Positions 1 through 8,570 of a DNA stretch of 64,000 nt are shown here, one piece after another (the first letter of the stretch is position 1; every line of letters begins with the position of its first letter). Under the pieces are notes generated by a model, which worked only from the letters and a program-made list of their open reading frames with translations, did not search any database and was not told the origin of the DNA. A program made the position numbers and the translations under genes. The stretch is from contig NZ_LT670849.1 of the NCBI RefSeq assembly GCF_900142985.1, forward strand, positions 5,162,501 to 5,226,500, read 5' to 3'. The DNA comes from Bradyrhizobium erythrophlei. Its GTDB lineage: Bacteria > Pseudomonadota > Alphaproteobacteria > Rhizobiales > Xanthobacteraceae.

Positions 1-22
1 AACCGTTTCCGCACCGTCGTCG

Positions 23-841
23 ATGGCCCAGCCGGAAATCAGCGACGATCGCAACGAAACAAAATTGGCGGACGTCAAGTTGGCGGGCACCAAGTTGGCG
101 GATTTGGGCCAGCAAGATGCCGTCCAGCCGGCAACGCGCGACGCCTCGGACGTTGCTTCAAGCCCGGCGCAGGCGCCGCAGGATTTCAAGTACCTCATCT
201 ATTACGTCTGGTCCGAAGTGCCGCCTGTCGAGAAGCCGGCGGCAACCGTCCTGAAGTCGCTCAAGGACATCCCGGTCGGCACGCCGGTCGAGGAGATCAA
301 GCGCGCGTCCGATGCTTTCGGCCTGGACTTCAATTTCATGAAAGCGGTTGCCAAGATCGAGTCTGGTTTCGATCCCAAGCAACGGACGGGATCGTATGTC
401 GGCCTGTTCCAACTGAGCAAATACGAATTCAACAAATACGGCTCCGGGCAGATTCTCGATGCCCGCGACAATGCCGTTGCGGCCGCCTACAAGGTCATCA
501 CCGAAGGCATCCTGTTCGGGTGGGTGACGCACCGGACGCCGGACTTGAGCGATCTTTATCTGATCCACCAACAAGGCTGGGAAGGCGCCGCCGAGCACAT
601 TAGCCAACCCGATCGCATCGCCTGGAAATCCATGTGCGCGACCGGCGAAGGCAAGGAAAAAGGCGAGAAGTGGTGCAAACGCGCGATCTGGCGCAATACC
701 CTTCCGAAGATCAAAGACACGTGGAAGTCGGTGGACAATCTGCCGTCGGGGGCGTTCGCCGGAATGTGGCGCGAACGGGTTGCCGAGTTCATGTCGAAAT
801 ACATGGCCACCGCGACCGCCGCCGAACGGGCGAACCAGTAA
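23..841 (+). CDS. Lytic transglycosylase-like protein, 5' end probably outside the window
   Basis: This frame encodes an SLT-type lytic transglycosylase, a family that cleaves the glycan strand of peptidoglycan in the periplasm. The catalytic glutamate is probably Glu113 in the AKIESGFDP motif, followed by the GSYVGLFQLSKYEF stretch (residues 123-136) that matches the family G-L-x-Q signature. The first 50 residues are low-complexity, with an ADVKLAGTKLADL repeat. The frame stays open to base 2 with no stop, no signal peptide is visible after Met1 and there is no ribosome site, so the true start is probably upstream and this entry is a 3' portion. The transglycosylase call is firm; the start is not. 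Confidence 0.75.
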   Translation: MAQPEISDDRNETKLADVKLAGTKLADLGQQDAVQPATRDASDVASSPAQAPQDFKYLIYYVWSEVPPVEKPAATVLKSLKDIPVGTPVEEIKRASDAFGLDFNFMKAVAKIESGFDPKQRTGSYVGLFQLSKYEFNKYGSGQILDARDNAVAAAYKVITEGILFGWVTHRTPDLSDLYLIHQQGWEGAAEHISQPDRIAWKSMCATGEGKEKGEKWCKRAIWRNTLPKIKDTWKSVDNLPSGAFAGMWRERVAEFMSKYMATATAAERANQ

Positions 842-889
842 ATTTCCGTTGCGTTGCTTGCGGCCCTTTGCCGACCTCTGGCTTGCTGT

Positions 890-975
890 ACGCCATGTCC
901 GCTTCCGGTGGCAGAGCAGGCTGAGGCGAGGGCGGTCGTCGATTTCAGCCAATGACCCGAAGCGGACTCAAGTCG
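890..975. repeat. Degenerate interspersed repeat, Bradyrhizobium type
   Basis: The stretch combines CATGTCCGCTTCCGG and AATGACCCGAAGCGGACTC, and one frame reads SANDPKRT. I recall this string from short spurious frames repeated between genes in Bradyrhizobium and Rhodopseudomonas genomes. Here it lies in the 297-base gap between the transglycosylase and a membrane protein, and no gene is visible in that gap. The assignment is from memory of the repeat, not from a second clear copy in the window. Confidence 0.35.
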
Positions 976-1138
976 GAAAACTCACAGCATGATGAGCTGA
1001 CGATCGGGCAAGGTGCAAGTCTGTATGCACATAGCGCGTGACGATTTTAGACAGTCCATTTTCATCGTAGAACACGCCAACCGCAAACACGCCGAATGCT
1101 GCTTTAATATCCAACCAGGGAAGAGACGGAGGTCGAAA

Positions 1139-1630
1139 ATGCAGTCCCCTACCGTTCCCCCAGAGCTAAAAGGGGCCAAGGGCGACATCATGGCCGCCAA
1201 AATCGAAGTGCCCGTTCTTGCAGTGATGATTTATGGGGTTGTCGAATTCGTCCGACTAGGGTGGTCCCAGGATCATTACTTGTACACTTACGCGCCAGTA
1301 CTCGGTGGCGTTGCTGCATCAGTGGGTCTCTTCACTTATTGTTTTCTCATATCGGCGGAACGAGGTCGTGGCCGAAAGAATGTCCTGCTGATGCTTGGGT
1401 GCCTTCCTTATTCTTATGGGTCATACATTATTGGAGTGCTCGGCCTTTACACAATCTTTGAAGGTATCATCGGCAAGTTTTCACTCTTGTCGATGATTGG
1501 CGGGGTCTTCTGGGTTTTTGTCGGATTTCATCTCATCTACCGGTTCTACCTGTTGACCGAGATCGTCAGACAGCACGATGAACGAGGTAACAGAATCTCT
1601 CCTAACCCTTCCCAGAGTGAGGTGAGCTGA
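1139..1630 (+). CDS. Hypothetical multi-pass membrane protein (163 aa)
   Basis: No family is recognised. The protein has about four hydrophobic segments (around residues 22-40, 50-70, 80-105 and 115-140) separated by short basic loops, so it is very likely an inner-membrane protein. The start at 1139 is chosen because a GGAGG box lies at 1128-1132, six bases upstream; the frame is open further upstream to 1013, but that extension is Cys-rich and has no ribosome site. Codon use is less GC-biased than in the flanking genes. Nothing in the neighbourhood suggests a role. Confidence 0.6.
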   Translation: MQSPTVPPELKGAKGDIMAAKIEVPVLAVMIYGVVEFVRLGWSQDHYLYTYAPVLGGVAASVGLFTYCFLISAERGRGRKNVLLMLGCLPYSYGSYIIGVLGLYTIFEGIIGKFSLLSMIGGVFWVFVGFHLIYRFYLLTEIVRQHDERGNRISPNPSQSEVS

Positions 1631-1679
1631 AGGCGATGTCAGGCCTTGCCGCTTGCTCCAACGTGGCCTGACGTCAAAA

Positions 1680-1865
1680 TCAGAACGGTATCGCCACTTC
1701 CTGCGGATCGAACGAAATGGTTGGCGTGTGAAGATGCGCAGCCGCGGCGATCAGCAGGAGCGACAACGCCCAAATCGCGATCGGCACGCCCAACGGCGAA
1801 CGCCGTAACAGAAAACGCCGCAGCGAGGATGATTTTGGCCCAGAAAGTACGATAGTGGCTGACAT
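1680..1865 (-). CDS. Small single-pass membrane protein (61 aa)
   Basis: A 61-residue product with a basic N-terminal region (SSSLRRFLLRRS) and one hydrophobic helix at about residues 27-43 (IAIWALSLLLIAAAAH), so an inner-membrane single-pass protein with a positive-inside end. A GAGG box lies eight bases before the ATG. It points the same way as the small membrane protein at 1937-2119. A six-base inverted repeat (CCGTCT/AGACGG, 1885-1901) lies between them. The function is unknown; the overlapping antisense frames look worse. Confidence 0.45.
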   Translation of the reverse strand: MSATIVLSGPKSSSLRRFLLRRSPLGVPIAIWALSLLLIAAAAHLHTPTISFDPQEVAIPF

Positions 1866-1936
1866 TTAAGAACCTCGTTTGTTGCCGTCTCAATAAGACG
1901 GTGATGGTTTCTGAAGCTACGTCGATCGATCGCGTC

Positions 1937-2119
1937 TTACGGAAGTGCGCTCAAGCGAGAGGCGAGTTCGTCGGGCGACATGCCCGGCGCCTTGGACGCC
2001 AGAAAAATGACGATCGCGATAACCAGCAAAAATGCCACGAAGCTCAGCGCGGCGGTTGCGCTGAACGGAAGCGTTTTGACCTGGGATTGTGGGAAAGAGG
2101 TCGATGGGACAAAATTCAT
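1937..2119 (-). CDS. Small single-pass membrane protein (60 aa)
   Basis: A 60-residue product with one strong hydrophobic helix (about residues 24-43, FVAFLLVIAIVIFLASKAP) and a polar C-terminal tail. The ATG at 2119 is preferred over the in-frame ATG at 2134, because the GGAGG that overlaps the upstream ATG sits eight bases before the downstream one. Nothing indicates a function. It may form a unit with the similarly built 61-aa protein that follows on the same strand. Confidence 0.5.
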   Translation of the reverse strand: MNFVPSTSFPQSQVKTLPFSATAALSFVAFLLVIAIVIFLASKAPGMSPDELASRLSALP

Positions 2120-2421
2120 CGTCACGTCCTCCATACGAAGAGCCGAAAACCGGTTGTTCGCAACCCCGCTCGTTCGGGCTCGGTCAGGATGCTAGGCCCC
2201 ATTCCGTTTCAGGACTGTGTTGTGACTTTCGGAAAATGGTTTCGTCAAATGGCGAATGACGAAGTGGTCTAAAGCGGGGGCGGGATGTGGTTTCCGCCAA
2301 CGACGGACATCGGCCGGTTGCGGCGATTGTGCCTGCCTCACCTTTCGGCGTGCCGGCGTACCCGATATGATGACCTGTCCTTGGCCTCGGGGAGGGTGAT
2401 GAGGCGGCGCGGGGGAATGCG
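2120..2421. other. Intergenic stretch, no gene seen
   Basis: About 300 bases between a minus-strand small membrane gene and the plus-strand DUF4239 gene. It should carry both promoters, but I could not assign convincing -35/-10 pairs. A CGGGGAGGG block at about 2388-2396 is too far from the ATG at 2422 to be its ribosome site. No RNA gene or long repeat was seen. Confidence 0.4.
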
Positions 2422-3210
2422 ATGAGCGACTGGGTACACGATCTGCCGGTGCTGTGGATGGCGCTGGTCGTATTCGGCTTCACCTATCTACTCGCCGCGA
2501 TCATCTTCGTTGCCGTGATGGCGCTCGCGACCGGTGAGCGCGCCAAATCGTTCAGGGCGGTTTCTCCGGGAATGCTGCCGGTGCTGGGCATTATCTTCGG
2601 CCTGTTCGTTGCGTTTACCGCGGCACAGGTCTGGGCCGACAATGATCATGCGAGTGCTGCGGTGAGCCGCGAGGCCAGTGCGCTGCGCGCGGTGGTGCTG
2701 CTCGCCGCCGGCCTGCCGGCCGAGCAGGAGGCGCGTTTGCTGGCTCTGATCCACACTTACGTCGAGCACGCCGTGACGGTGGAATGGCCTGACATGGCGC
2801 ACCAGACGGCGTCGCTGAAGGCTACGCCGGCGGCGCTTGCCGAGGCGCTGCAACTGGCTGTCGCGATGACACCGCAGGGGGCGGGCCAGCAGACGGCGCA
2901 GCGTGAAATCATTTCGGCCCTCGGGACCGCACTGGACGCGCGCCGGCAGCGGATCATCATCAGTCAGTCGGAGGTCAATGCGGTCAAATGGTGGTGCCTG
3001 TATTTGCAGGCGGTCTGCGAGTTGCTCGCGATCGCCATCGTGCACTGCGACAACAGGCTGGCATCGGGCATCGCGATGGGCCTGTTTGCGACTGGCGTGG
3101 CCGTTTCGGTGTTGCTGATTGTTGCGCATGATCGGCCGTTCACCGGTCAGATTTCCGTCGGCCCTGGTTCGTTGCAGCAAATCATGCCGGGGGAATCGAC
3201 GAAGCGGTGA
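2422..3210 (+). CDS. DUF4239 (bestrophin-like) membrane protein
   Basis: A 262-residue inner-membrane protein matching the DUF4239 pattern. Two N-terminal membrane helices (about 10-34 and 48-68) end in the characteristic FGLFVAFTAAQVW segment. A soluble region of about 115 residues rich in Ala and Glu starts with the conserved SREASALRAV motif. Two C-terminal helices follow (about 195-212 and 218-235). The family is widespread in alphaproteobacteria; a relation to bestrophin-type channels has been proposed but the function is not established. It stands alone between unrelated genes. Confidence 0.75.
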   Translation: MSDWVHDLPVLWMALVVFGFTYLLAAIIFVAVMALATGERAKSFRAVSPGMLPVLGIIFGLFVAFTAAQVWADNDHASAAVSREASALRAVVLLAAGLPAEQEARLLALIHTYVEHAVTVEWPDMAHQTASLKATPAALAEALQLAVAMTPQGAGQQTAQREIISALGTALDARRQRIIISQSEVNAVKWWCLYLQAVCELLAIAIVHCDNRLASGIAMGLFATGVAVSVLLIVAHDRPFTGQISVGPGSLQQIMPGESTKR

Positions 3211-3250
3211 AATGCCCTTCGCTGACGGGGTGATCGAATGACGGTTTCCC

Positions 3251-3300
3251 GACTTCCGCTATTGGCCCCTTTGAGACATGCTGACCAGTGCTGTCGATGT
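3251..3300. repeat. Possible second degenerate interspersed repeat
   Basis: The string CTTCCGCTATTGGCCCCTTT followed by GAGACATGCTGAC and GATGTCCG resembles, from memory, the non-coding repeats of Bradyrhizobium genomes whose ends carry GTCCGCT and GCGGAC. It lies in the 223-base convergent gap between the DUF4239 gene and the lipocalin-like gene. No gene is visible in this gap. Confidence 0.25.
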
Positions 3301-3433
3301 CCGTTCATAGGGGAGGATCGGAAGTGTCCGGCGCACCATCAGGGCGACGCGATTGACGCAATGCGGACCTTCGGAGGCTGACTCGGTTCAGCGCTTCAGC
3401 GTACAAGGACGTCGAACACTAGCCCGGCCGCTC

Positions 3434-3916
3434 TTAGCGTTCGCGCTCCCAGGCGAGGGTTCCGACCACCTTCTTGCCGGGATAAACGGCACTGGCTTGT
3501 TCAGCCGTTCGAATGGTCAGCTTGTCGCCCTGCAACTTGAAAAATCTCACCTGGTCCTGCCCGGTCAGAAGCTCATTCCAGGATATATCGACCTTGGTCG
3601 TGAACTTGTCGTCCTCGATCGTGAATGGGCCGGTGTAAACCATCAGCGTCTTAAGGAGAGCTGCCGACTCTGCATCGCTGGCCGCCGGCTTGCGATTTGC
3701 CGCCGCGATGACGAATGCCGCGTACCCGTCCGGCGTGATGAGCGCCCTGCCTTTCGGATCGCGACCAAACGGTTCGGTGACGTCTCCACCGATGATTTGA
3801 ATGGTCCACGAAGTCAGCTTCCAACTGCCGGCCAGCTGCCTCGCTATGTCCTGCGCGAAAGCCAATCCAGGCGCAAAATAGCAATACGCGACAACAGCGA
3901 GGGCGAAGAAGCGCAT
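3434..3916 (-). CDS. Lipocalin-like secreted protein
   Basis: A 160-residue protein with a typical Sec signal peptide (MRFFALAVVAYCYFAPGLAFA, cleavage probably after AFA). The mature part resembles the bacterial lipocalin-like domain family: it begins with the LAGSWKLTSW motif and continues with GRDPKGRALITPDGYAAFV and a C-terminal FKLQGDKLTIRT strand. Such proteins are predicted to form a small periplasmic beta-barrel; the ligand is unknown. The start is set at 3916 by the AGGAGA box six bases upstream and by the signal peptide. The frame continues upstream but that part is a different gene remnant (3940-4111). Confidence 0.7.
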   Translation of the reverse strand: MRFFALAVVAYCYFAPGLAFAQDIARQLAGSWKLTSWTIQIIGGDVTEPFGRDPKGRALITPDGYAAFVIAAANRKPAASDAESAALLKTLMVYTGPFTIEDDKFTTKVDISWNELLTGQDQVRFFKLQGDKLTIRTAEQASAVYPGKKVVGTLAWERER

Positions 3917-3939
3917 ATGTTGTCTCCTAGGAAAGGAAC

Positions 3940-4111
3940 AGGCTTCGAGAATGGCCATACTAGCCCGGGGGGAATGAAACCTGCGAGCCCTTCGACGACT
4001 GCCTCCTGGCCCGGCACGCCAAATCCTTCGGGCAGCGGAGTGCAACAGGTCCGACACGGTGGCTCCATCGGCGATCCAGATCTCCAGGCCGAATTGTTTC
4101 AGCGTGGGCAT
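3940..4111 (-). pseudogene. Probable DUF4336 gene remnant
   Basis: Upstream of the lipocalin-like gene the minus strand reads MPTLKQFGLEIWIADGATVS. This is very close to the N-terminus I remember for DUF4336 (metallo-hydrolase-like) proteins, in which FG-x-IWIADG-x-VS is followed shortly by GF-x-YPTRMAVI. The expected continuation is only partly present and needs a frame change: AGF-x-PP in one frame, then RASMAILEA in another. The remainder of the domain is missing. I read it as the decayed 5' end of a gene. No stretch beyond about 60 codons is preserved. Confidence 0.4.
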
Positions 4112-4383
4112 GCTAACTCTCGTCATTCCGTGGTCGCGCAGGATGTCACTATGCAACAACCAACGGAAGTATCGGAGCGGCGGGCGCCGCAGTAGCTTTC
4201 GAAGTCCTGGCCCAACTTGCGCACAATCGACCCTCTGGTCTAGATAAGGCGATAGCCCGGTCGAAAAGTGCGCCGTCAGAACCAGCTCCGCCGCGAAAGA
4301 AAATACCCAAGGTCGGCACTACACGCTCAACTCGCTCCTTCGCGCCGCCCAACCCCTTGTGTTGTCATACGGGAGACATCGAG

Positions 4384-5826
4384 ATGGTCAGCGCTGTCAA
4401 TGAGCCGTTGCTGGACGAACGTCTGGCCGCGCTTGAAGAAGCGAGGGCATGGAGTCCGCGGCTGATATCAAAGCTCGAAAATCACATTCGCACCGCAGAC
4501 GATCTGGCTTTATTCCGGATCAACGCCTTCAGCTTCGCCCAGGAGCGCAGTCTCGCCGAGAACGAAATCATCGACCTGTTTCTTCATGCCACGGCGCTCG
4601 GCCTTTTTATGATGGATTGGTCGCTGTACTGTCCGCAATGTTGCTGCGTGGTCGAGAGCTTCCGCAGCTTGAAGGGTCTACACAATCACTATCACTGCGC
4701 GTTCTGCCAGGTCGGGTTTGACGCGGCGCTCGATGAATATATCGCGGTCGCCTTCACAGTCAGTCCTGACATCCGCAGGATAGCGTTTCATGATCCGGAG
4801 CAACTCTCGGCCTGGGACAAGTTTTTCAAGACACAGAACACGGCCGAAGGCGTGCTGCCGGATGGTCAGCCGCTGGTGAATGCCAAGGCGGCGCTTGCGC
4901 GGTCGGTGACCTATCTGCCGGCGGGTGAGACCACGTCCATCGAAATCGAGGTCGATGAAGGCACGGTCGTTGCCACCTGTCCGGCCGGCAGAGTCGCGCT
5001 TGTCATCTCGATCGCCGGAGCGCCAGCTTCAGGTCCGCAAGTTGTGCCCGTCGCTTATGGCGATGATAAAGCGAACGCCCACGACGTGCGCGAGATGGCG
5101 CCCGGCAAGATTGTTTTTGCGCTTGCCAACAAGACCTCGGAGCGCGGCATGTTTGCCATCGCCGTGCTGCCGCCCGGTTTCGACATGAGCGGCGCCCCGG
5201 TGCATTTCATCCCGTTTCTCAACGGCAAACGTCTGCTGACCACGCAGGCCTTTCGCGATCTCTTCCGCTCCGAGGTCATCAAGGCGCAGGAGGGAATTGG
5301 GGTCAAGGACATCACGCTGCTCTTCACGGATCTCAAGGGGTCGACTGCGCTCTATGACCGCATCGGCGACCTCAATGCCTTCGCGCTCGTGCAGCGGCAT
5401 TTCGATCTGATTCAGGATGTCGTGGTCCGACACCGTGGCGCGATTATCAAGACCATTGGCGATGCCGTCATGGCCACGTTCCTGGAACCCGCCGATGCGG
5501 TCGCCGCGGCGCTTTCGATGCGCAATGAGATCGATGTCTTTAACCGCACGCAGGCTGACCGCGCGCTCATTCTCAAGATCGGGATCCACAAAGGCGCGGC
5601 GATTGCGGTCACGCTGAACGAACGGCTCGATTACTTCGGCCAGACGGTCAACATCGCCGCGCGCGTGCAGCAGCTCGCGGATGCCGAAGAGATTTTTGTC
5701 TCGGAGGATGTCTATTCGGCCGAAGGCGTGCACGCGCTGCTTGCTTCCCGAGAGGTCGCATCAAGCGTCTCCAAGTTAAAGGGCGTTCAGCAGGACCTGC
5801 GCGTGTTCCGTGTTGCGAAGGACTAG
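4384..5826 (+). CDS. DUF5939 plus adenylate/guanylate cyclase protein
   Basis: A 480-residue cytosolic class III nucleotidyl cyclase. The N-terminal half fits DUF5939, with a zinc-ribbon-like pair of motifs (CPQCCC near residue 82 and CAFCQVGF near 104). The C-terminal cyclase domain (about 308-475) has FTDLKGS, with the first metal aspartate near residue 316. It also has IKTIGDAVMATF, with the second aspartate, and YFGQTVNIAARV, the family transition-state region. The product is expected to be cAMP; purine specificity cannot be settled by eye. The ATG at 4384 is chosen for the GGGAGA box at 4371-4376. It has no membrane segment and no operon partners. Confidence 0.8.
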   Translation: MVSAVNEPLLDERLAALEEARAWSPRLISKLENHIRTADDLALFRINAFSFAQERSLAENEIIDLFLHATALGLFMMDWSLYCPQCCCVVESFRSLKGLHNHYHCAFCQVGFDAALDEYIAVAFTVSPDIRRIAFHDPEQLSAWDKFFKTQNTAEGVLPDGQPLVNAKAALARSVTYLPAGETTSIEIEVDEGTVVATCPAGRVALVISIAGAPASGPQVVPVAYGDDKANAHDVREMAPGKIVFALANKTSERGMFAIAVLPPGFDMSGAPVHFIPFLNGKRLLTTQAFRDLFRSEVIKAQEGIGVKDITLLFTDLKGSTALYDRIGDLNAFALVQRHFDLIQDVVVRHRGAIIKTIGDAVMATFLEPADAVAAALSMRNEIDVFNRTQADRALILKIGIHKGAAIAVTLNERLDYFGQTVNIAARVQQLADAEEIFVSEDVYSAEGVHALLASREVASSVSKLKGVQQDLRVFRVAKD

Positions 5827-6097
5827 TATGGATGGCCGGGCGGTAGGCGAGTGGAAGTGACGCCGTTCTTCGAACGGTTATGCCCTGCCATGACGAATGA
5901 GGGTCGCTTCCACACTGACGACGCGGTGGCACGTGACAACGCGATGCCAATGACGCAAAGCAGCATTCGTCCTGAAGACACTATCCTGAAACCGGTGTAG
6001 CGTCCGTCGCCGTTTATAGCATTTGAAGCCTGGCGCCGTCTTTGGTTCGATTTCGATCGATGGTCGATCGGCGTCCGTGTTCTTTGGCGCTGATTGG

Positions 6098-7966
6098 ATG
6101 GGGAAGATGGGGACGATCGTGAAGATTTCAGCACTCGTAGCCGCCACGTTGGCGCTTCCATGTTTTACGTCTTCGACAATGGCGCAGACGACCCCGCCAT
6201 TGTCGGCATGCTTCGGAAAGACGAAGGCTCCAGCGTGCGATGCGGTACGCGGCGACCGGGCGGATGGTTGGCGCGCACAAAGTCGCGCCGAGGTGATGGC
6301 ACCACACGCCATGGTAACGACCAGCCAGCCGCTCGCTGCGCAGGCGGGACTACAGATCATGTTGCGTGGCGGCAATGCCATTGACGCGGCGGTTGCTACT
6401 TCGGCTGTGCTTAATCTGGTCGAGCCAATGAATGTCGGTGTAGCCGGCGATCTCTTTGCAATTATCTACGTTGCGAAGGAAAAGAAACTCTACGTCTTGA
6501 ACGCAAGTGGCATGGCCCCATCGGGCGCGACGGTCGAGCACTTTAGCTCGCTTGGTTACCACGCTGATCCGAATAATTGGGGACCAGGGTCGGGAATGCC
6601 GGTCTTCGGCATTCTACCCGTGACCGTACCGGGTACTGCCTGGGGATGGGAGGAAGTTCTTAAACGTTTCGGTAAGTTGAGCTTCAAGGAAGTTCTGCAG
6701 CCGGCAATCGACTATGCTGAAAATGGTTTTCCGATTTCGCAGCGGATTGCTAACGACTGGCATCTACCCAATGCGCTGCCGTTGAGGGCCTGTTGCAATT
6801 CACTTGATCCGGATTCAGTGGCAACGTGGTACATCGACGGAAAACAACCCGTCGCCGGCCAGATATTTCGCAATCCGGACCTCGCGAAGACCTTTCGCCT
6901 GTTGCAGCAGCACGGCCGCGACGGCTTTTACAAAGGTGAGGTTGCCGAAGCGATCGTGGCGAAATCCAACGCGCTCGGCGGCAGTATGACGCTCGATGAC
7001 CTCGCCAATTACAAGGGCGAATGGGTTGAAGCTGCGGCAAGCGATTATCACGGATATACGCTCAACGAACTACCTCCGCCGTCGCAGGCATGGGGCGCCA
7101 ACCTCATGCTCAATATCCTCGAATCCTGCGTTCCGAAATGGACCAATGGCAAGACGCTGGCGAGCCTCGGGCCGCGCAGCCCGAAATACTGGCACTTGCT
7201 GGTTGAGGCAAAGAAGCTCGCTTATGCAGACCTGTTTCGCTACAACGCCGACCCCAATTTTGTAAAAGTGCCAATCGACATGCTGGTGTCGAAGACCCAC
7301 GCCGAATCGTTGTGCGGCAAGGTCGATCCAGAGCGTGCCTCAGCGACTGGCCCGATATCCACCGCCGATTCAAGCGGCGACACGATCGTATTGTCAGCGG
7401 CCGATGACGAAGGAAACATGGTCTCGTGGGTCAACAGCAATTTCGCGGGGTGGGGCTCAGGCGTCACAGTGCCAGGCTATGGATTCATTCTGCACAATCG
7501 CGGGGCACTATTTTCGCTCGATCCGAAGAGCCGGAACGTAATCGAACCCCGTAAGCGGCCCTTCAATACGTTAGCGGCCGGATTCGTGATGAAAGATACG
7601 AAGCCTCTTATGACGATCACGCTGATGGGCGGTGACATGCAGGCGCAAGGCCATGCGCAGGCGCTCGTGGACATATTCGATCTCGGCGCCAACATGCAGG
7701 CTGCGGCTGACATGGCGCGTTTCCATCACGTTCAGGTGCCGAACCGGCTGGAGCTTGAGTCAAACCTTTATGCTTTGGTCGGCAAAGATCTGGCGGGCAT
7801 GGGGCACAACGTAACCTCGATTGACGGGGCTGCCGTCGGAGGTTTCCAATCGATACTTGTGATGCCGGATACGCCGGCGATCTTTGGATCAAGCGCCCAA
7901 CCTGGTCACGGCTTCTATCGAGCAGGTTCCGACCCACGCAAGGATGGTCAGGCGGTCGGGTGGTAA
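6098..7966 (+). CDS. ggt: Gamma-glutamyltransferase, periplasmic
   Basis: A 622-residue gamma-glutamyltranspeptidase precursor, which transfers or hydrolyses the gamma-glutamyl group of glutathione and related peptides. A signal peptide follows the start (KISALVAATLALPCFTSSTMAQ). The proenzyme should self-cleave before the nucleophile Thr429 in the SSGDTIVLSAAD segment, giving large and small subunits. Other family marks are RGGNAIDAAVA near residue 93, AGDLFAIIY, and RKRPFNTLAAGFV in the small subunit. The start could also be ATG 6107 or GTG 6119, all before the signal helix. It is monocistronic, with a hairpin about 65 bases downstream. Confidence 0.88.
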   Translation: MGKMGTIVKISALVAATLALPCFTSSTMAQTTPPLSACFGKTKAPACDAVRGDRADGWRAQSRAEVMAPHAMVTTSQPLAAQAGLQIMLRGGNAIDAAVATSAVLNLVEPMNVGVAGDLFAIIYVAKEKKLYVLNASGMAPSGATVEHFSSLGYHADPNNWGPGSGMPVFGILPVTVPGTAWGWEEVLKRFGKLSFKEVLQPAIDYAENGFPISQRIANDWHLPNALPLRACCNSLDPDSVATWYIDGKQPVAGQIFRNPDLAKTFRLLQQHGRDGFYKGEVAEAIVAKSNALGGSMTLDDLANYKGEWVEAAASDYHGYTLNELPPPSQAWGANLMLNILESCVPKWTNGKTLASLGPRSPKYWHLLVEAKKLAYADLFRYNADPNFVKVPIDMLVSKTHAESLCGKVDPERASATGPISTADSSGDTIVLSAADDEGNMVSWVNSNFAGWGSGVTVPGYGFILHNRGALFSLDPKSRNVIEPRKRPFNTLAAGFVMKDTKPLMTITLMGGDMQAQGHAQALVDIFDLGANMQAAADMARFHHVQVPNRLELESNLYALVGKDLAGMGHNVTSIDGAAVGGFQSILVMPDTPAIFGSSAQPGHGFYRAGSDPRKDGQAVGW

Positions 7967-8030
7967 GTACTCGCTCGTTTCGACGAAGTGGAGCTTCGGA
8001 TAGTGACACTTGGCGTGCGCTATAAGCGAA

Positions 8031-8058
8031 CCCCGACCACTGACCGGTGAAGTCGGGG
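8031..8058 (+). terminator. Candidate terminator after the ggt gene
   Basis: The arms CCCCGAC and GTCGGGG enclose a 14-base loop that can itself pair partly (CAC with GTG), followed by CTCTTTCC. The T-tract is short, so termination may be weak. It lies 65 bases after the ggt stop and before the convergent minus-strand gene. Confidence 0.4.
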
Positions 8059-8132
8059 CTCTTTCCGACCGGAAGTCCGCTCTTTGAGGTGAGGCGGACG
8101 CGTCCGGGGCAGCTTCGTGTTGGGGCCGGCAG

Positions 8133-8561
8133 CTACCCCGGATTGGGCTTCAATCCGGCGGCCTCGATGCCGGCGATGGCACAGATTTCGTCATTGTCGG
8201 AGGTGTCGCCGGAGACGCCGACCGCGCCGAGGAGCTTGGCGCCATCCTGAATCAGCACGCCGCCCGGCACCGGCACGAGGCGTCCTTCCGCGAGCGCGTT
8301 CACGGCGCTGACGAAATAAGCCTGCTCCTGGGCGCGCTGGAACAAGGCGCGAGAACCCATGCCCATCGCGAGCGCGCCGTAGGCCTTGCCGTGCGCGATC
8401 TCGGCCCGCATCAGGCTGGTGCCGTCCTGCGCGGCGGTGACCTTCACCGCGCCGCGGGCGTCGAGCACGGTGATGACGAGCGGCTTCAGTTTCTTCTCGA
8501 CGGCCTTCGCAAGCGCGGCGTCGAGAATCTTGCGGGCAACGTCGAGGGTCAGTTCGGACAT
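8133..8561 (-). CDS. GlcG/HbpS family protein
   Basis: A 142-residue protein of the GlcG/HbpS (DUF336) fold, seen in glycolate operons and as extracellular heme-binding proteins. Typical marks are LTLDVARKILDAALAKA at the N-terminus, VTVLDARGAVKVTAAQDG in the middle and PVPGGVLIQDGAKLLGAVGVSGDTSDNDE near the C-terminus. No signal peptide is present, so a cytosolic role is likely. It follows the FAD/Fe-S dehydrogenase by only nine bases on the same strand. That matches the known pairing of GlcG with glycolate-oxidase-type enzymes and suggests a shared transcript. Confidence 0.82.
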   Translation of the reverse strand: MSELTLDVARKILDAALAKAVEKKLKPLVITVLDARGAVKVTAAQDGTSLMRAEIAHGKAYGALAMGMGSRALFQRAQEQAYFVSAVNALAEGRLVPVPGGVLIQDGAKLLGAVGVSGDTSDNDEICAIAGIEAAGLKPNPG

Positions 8562-8570
8562 GAAACTTCC

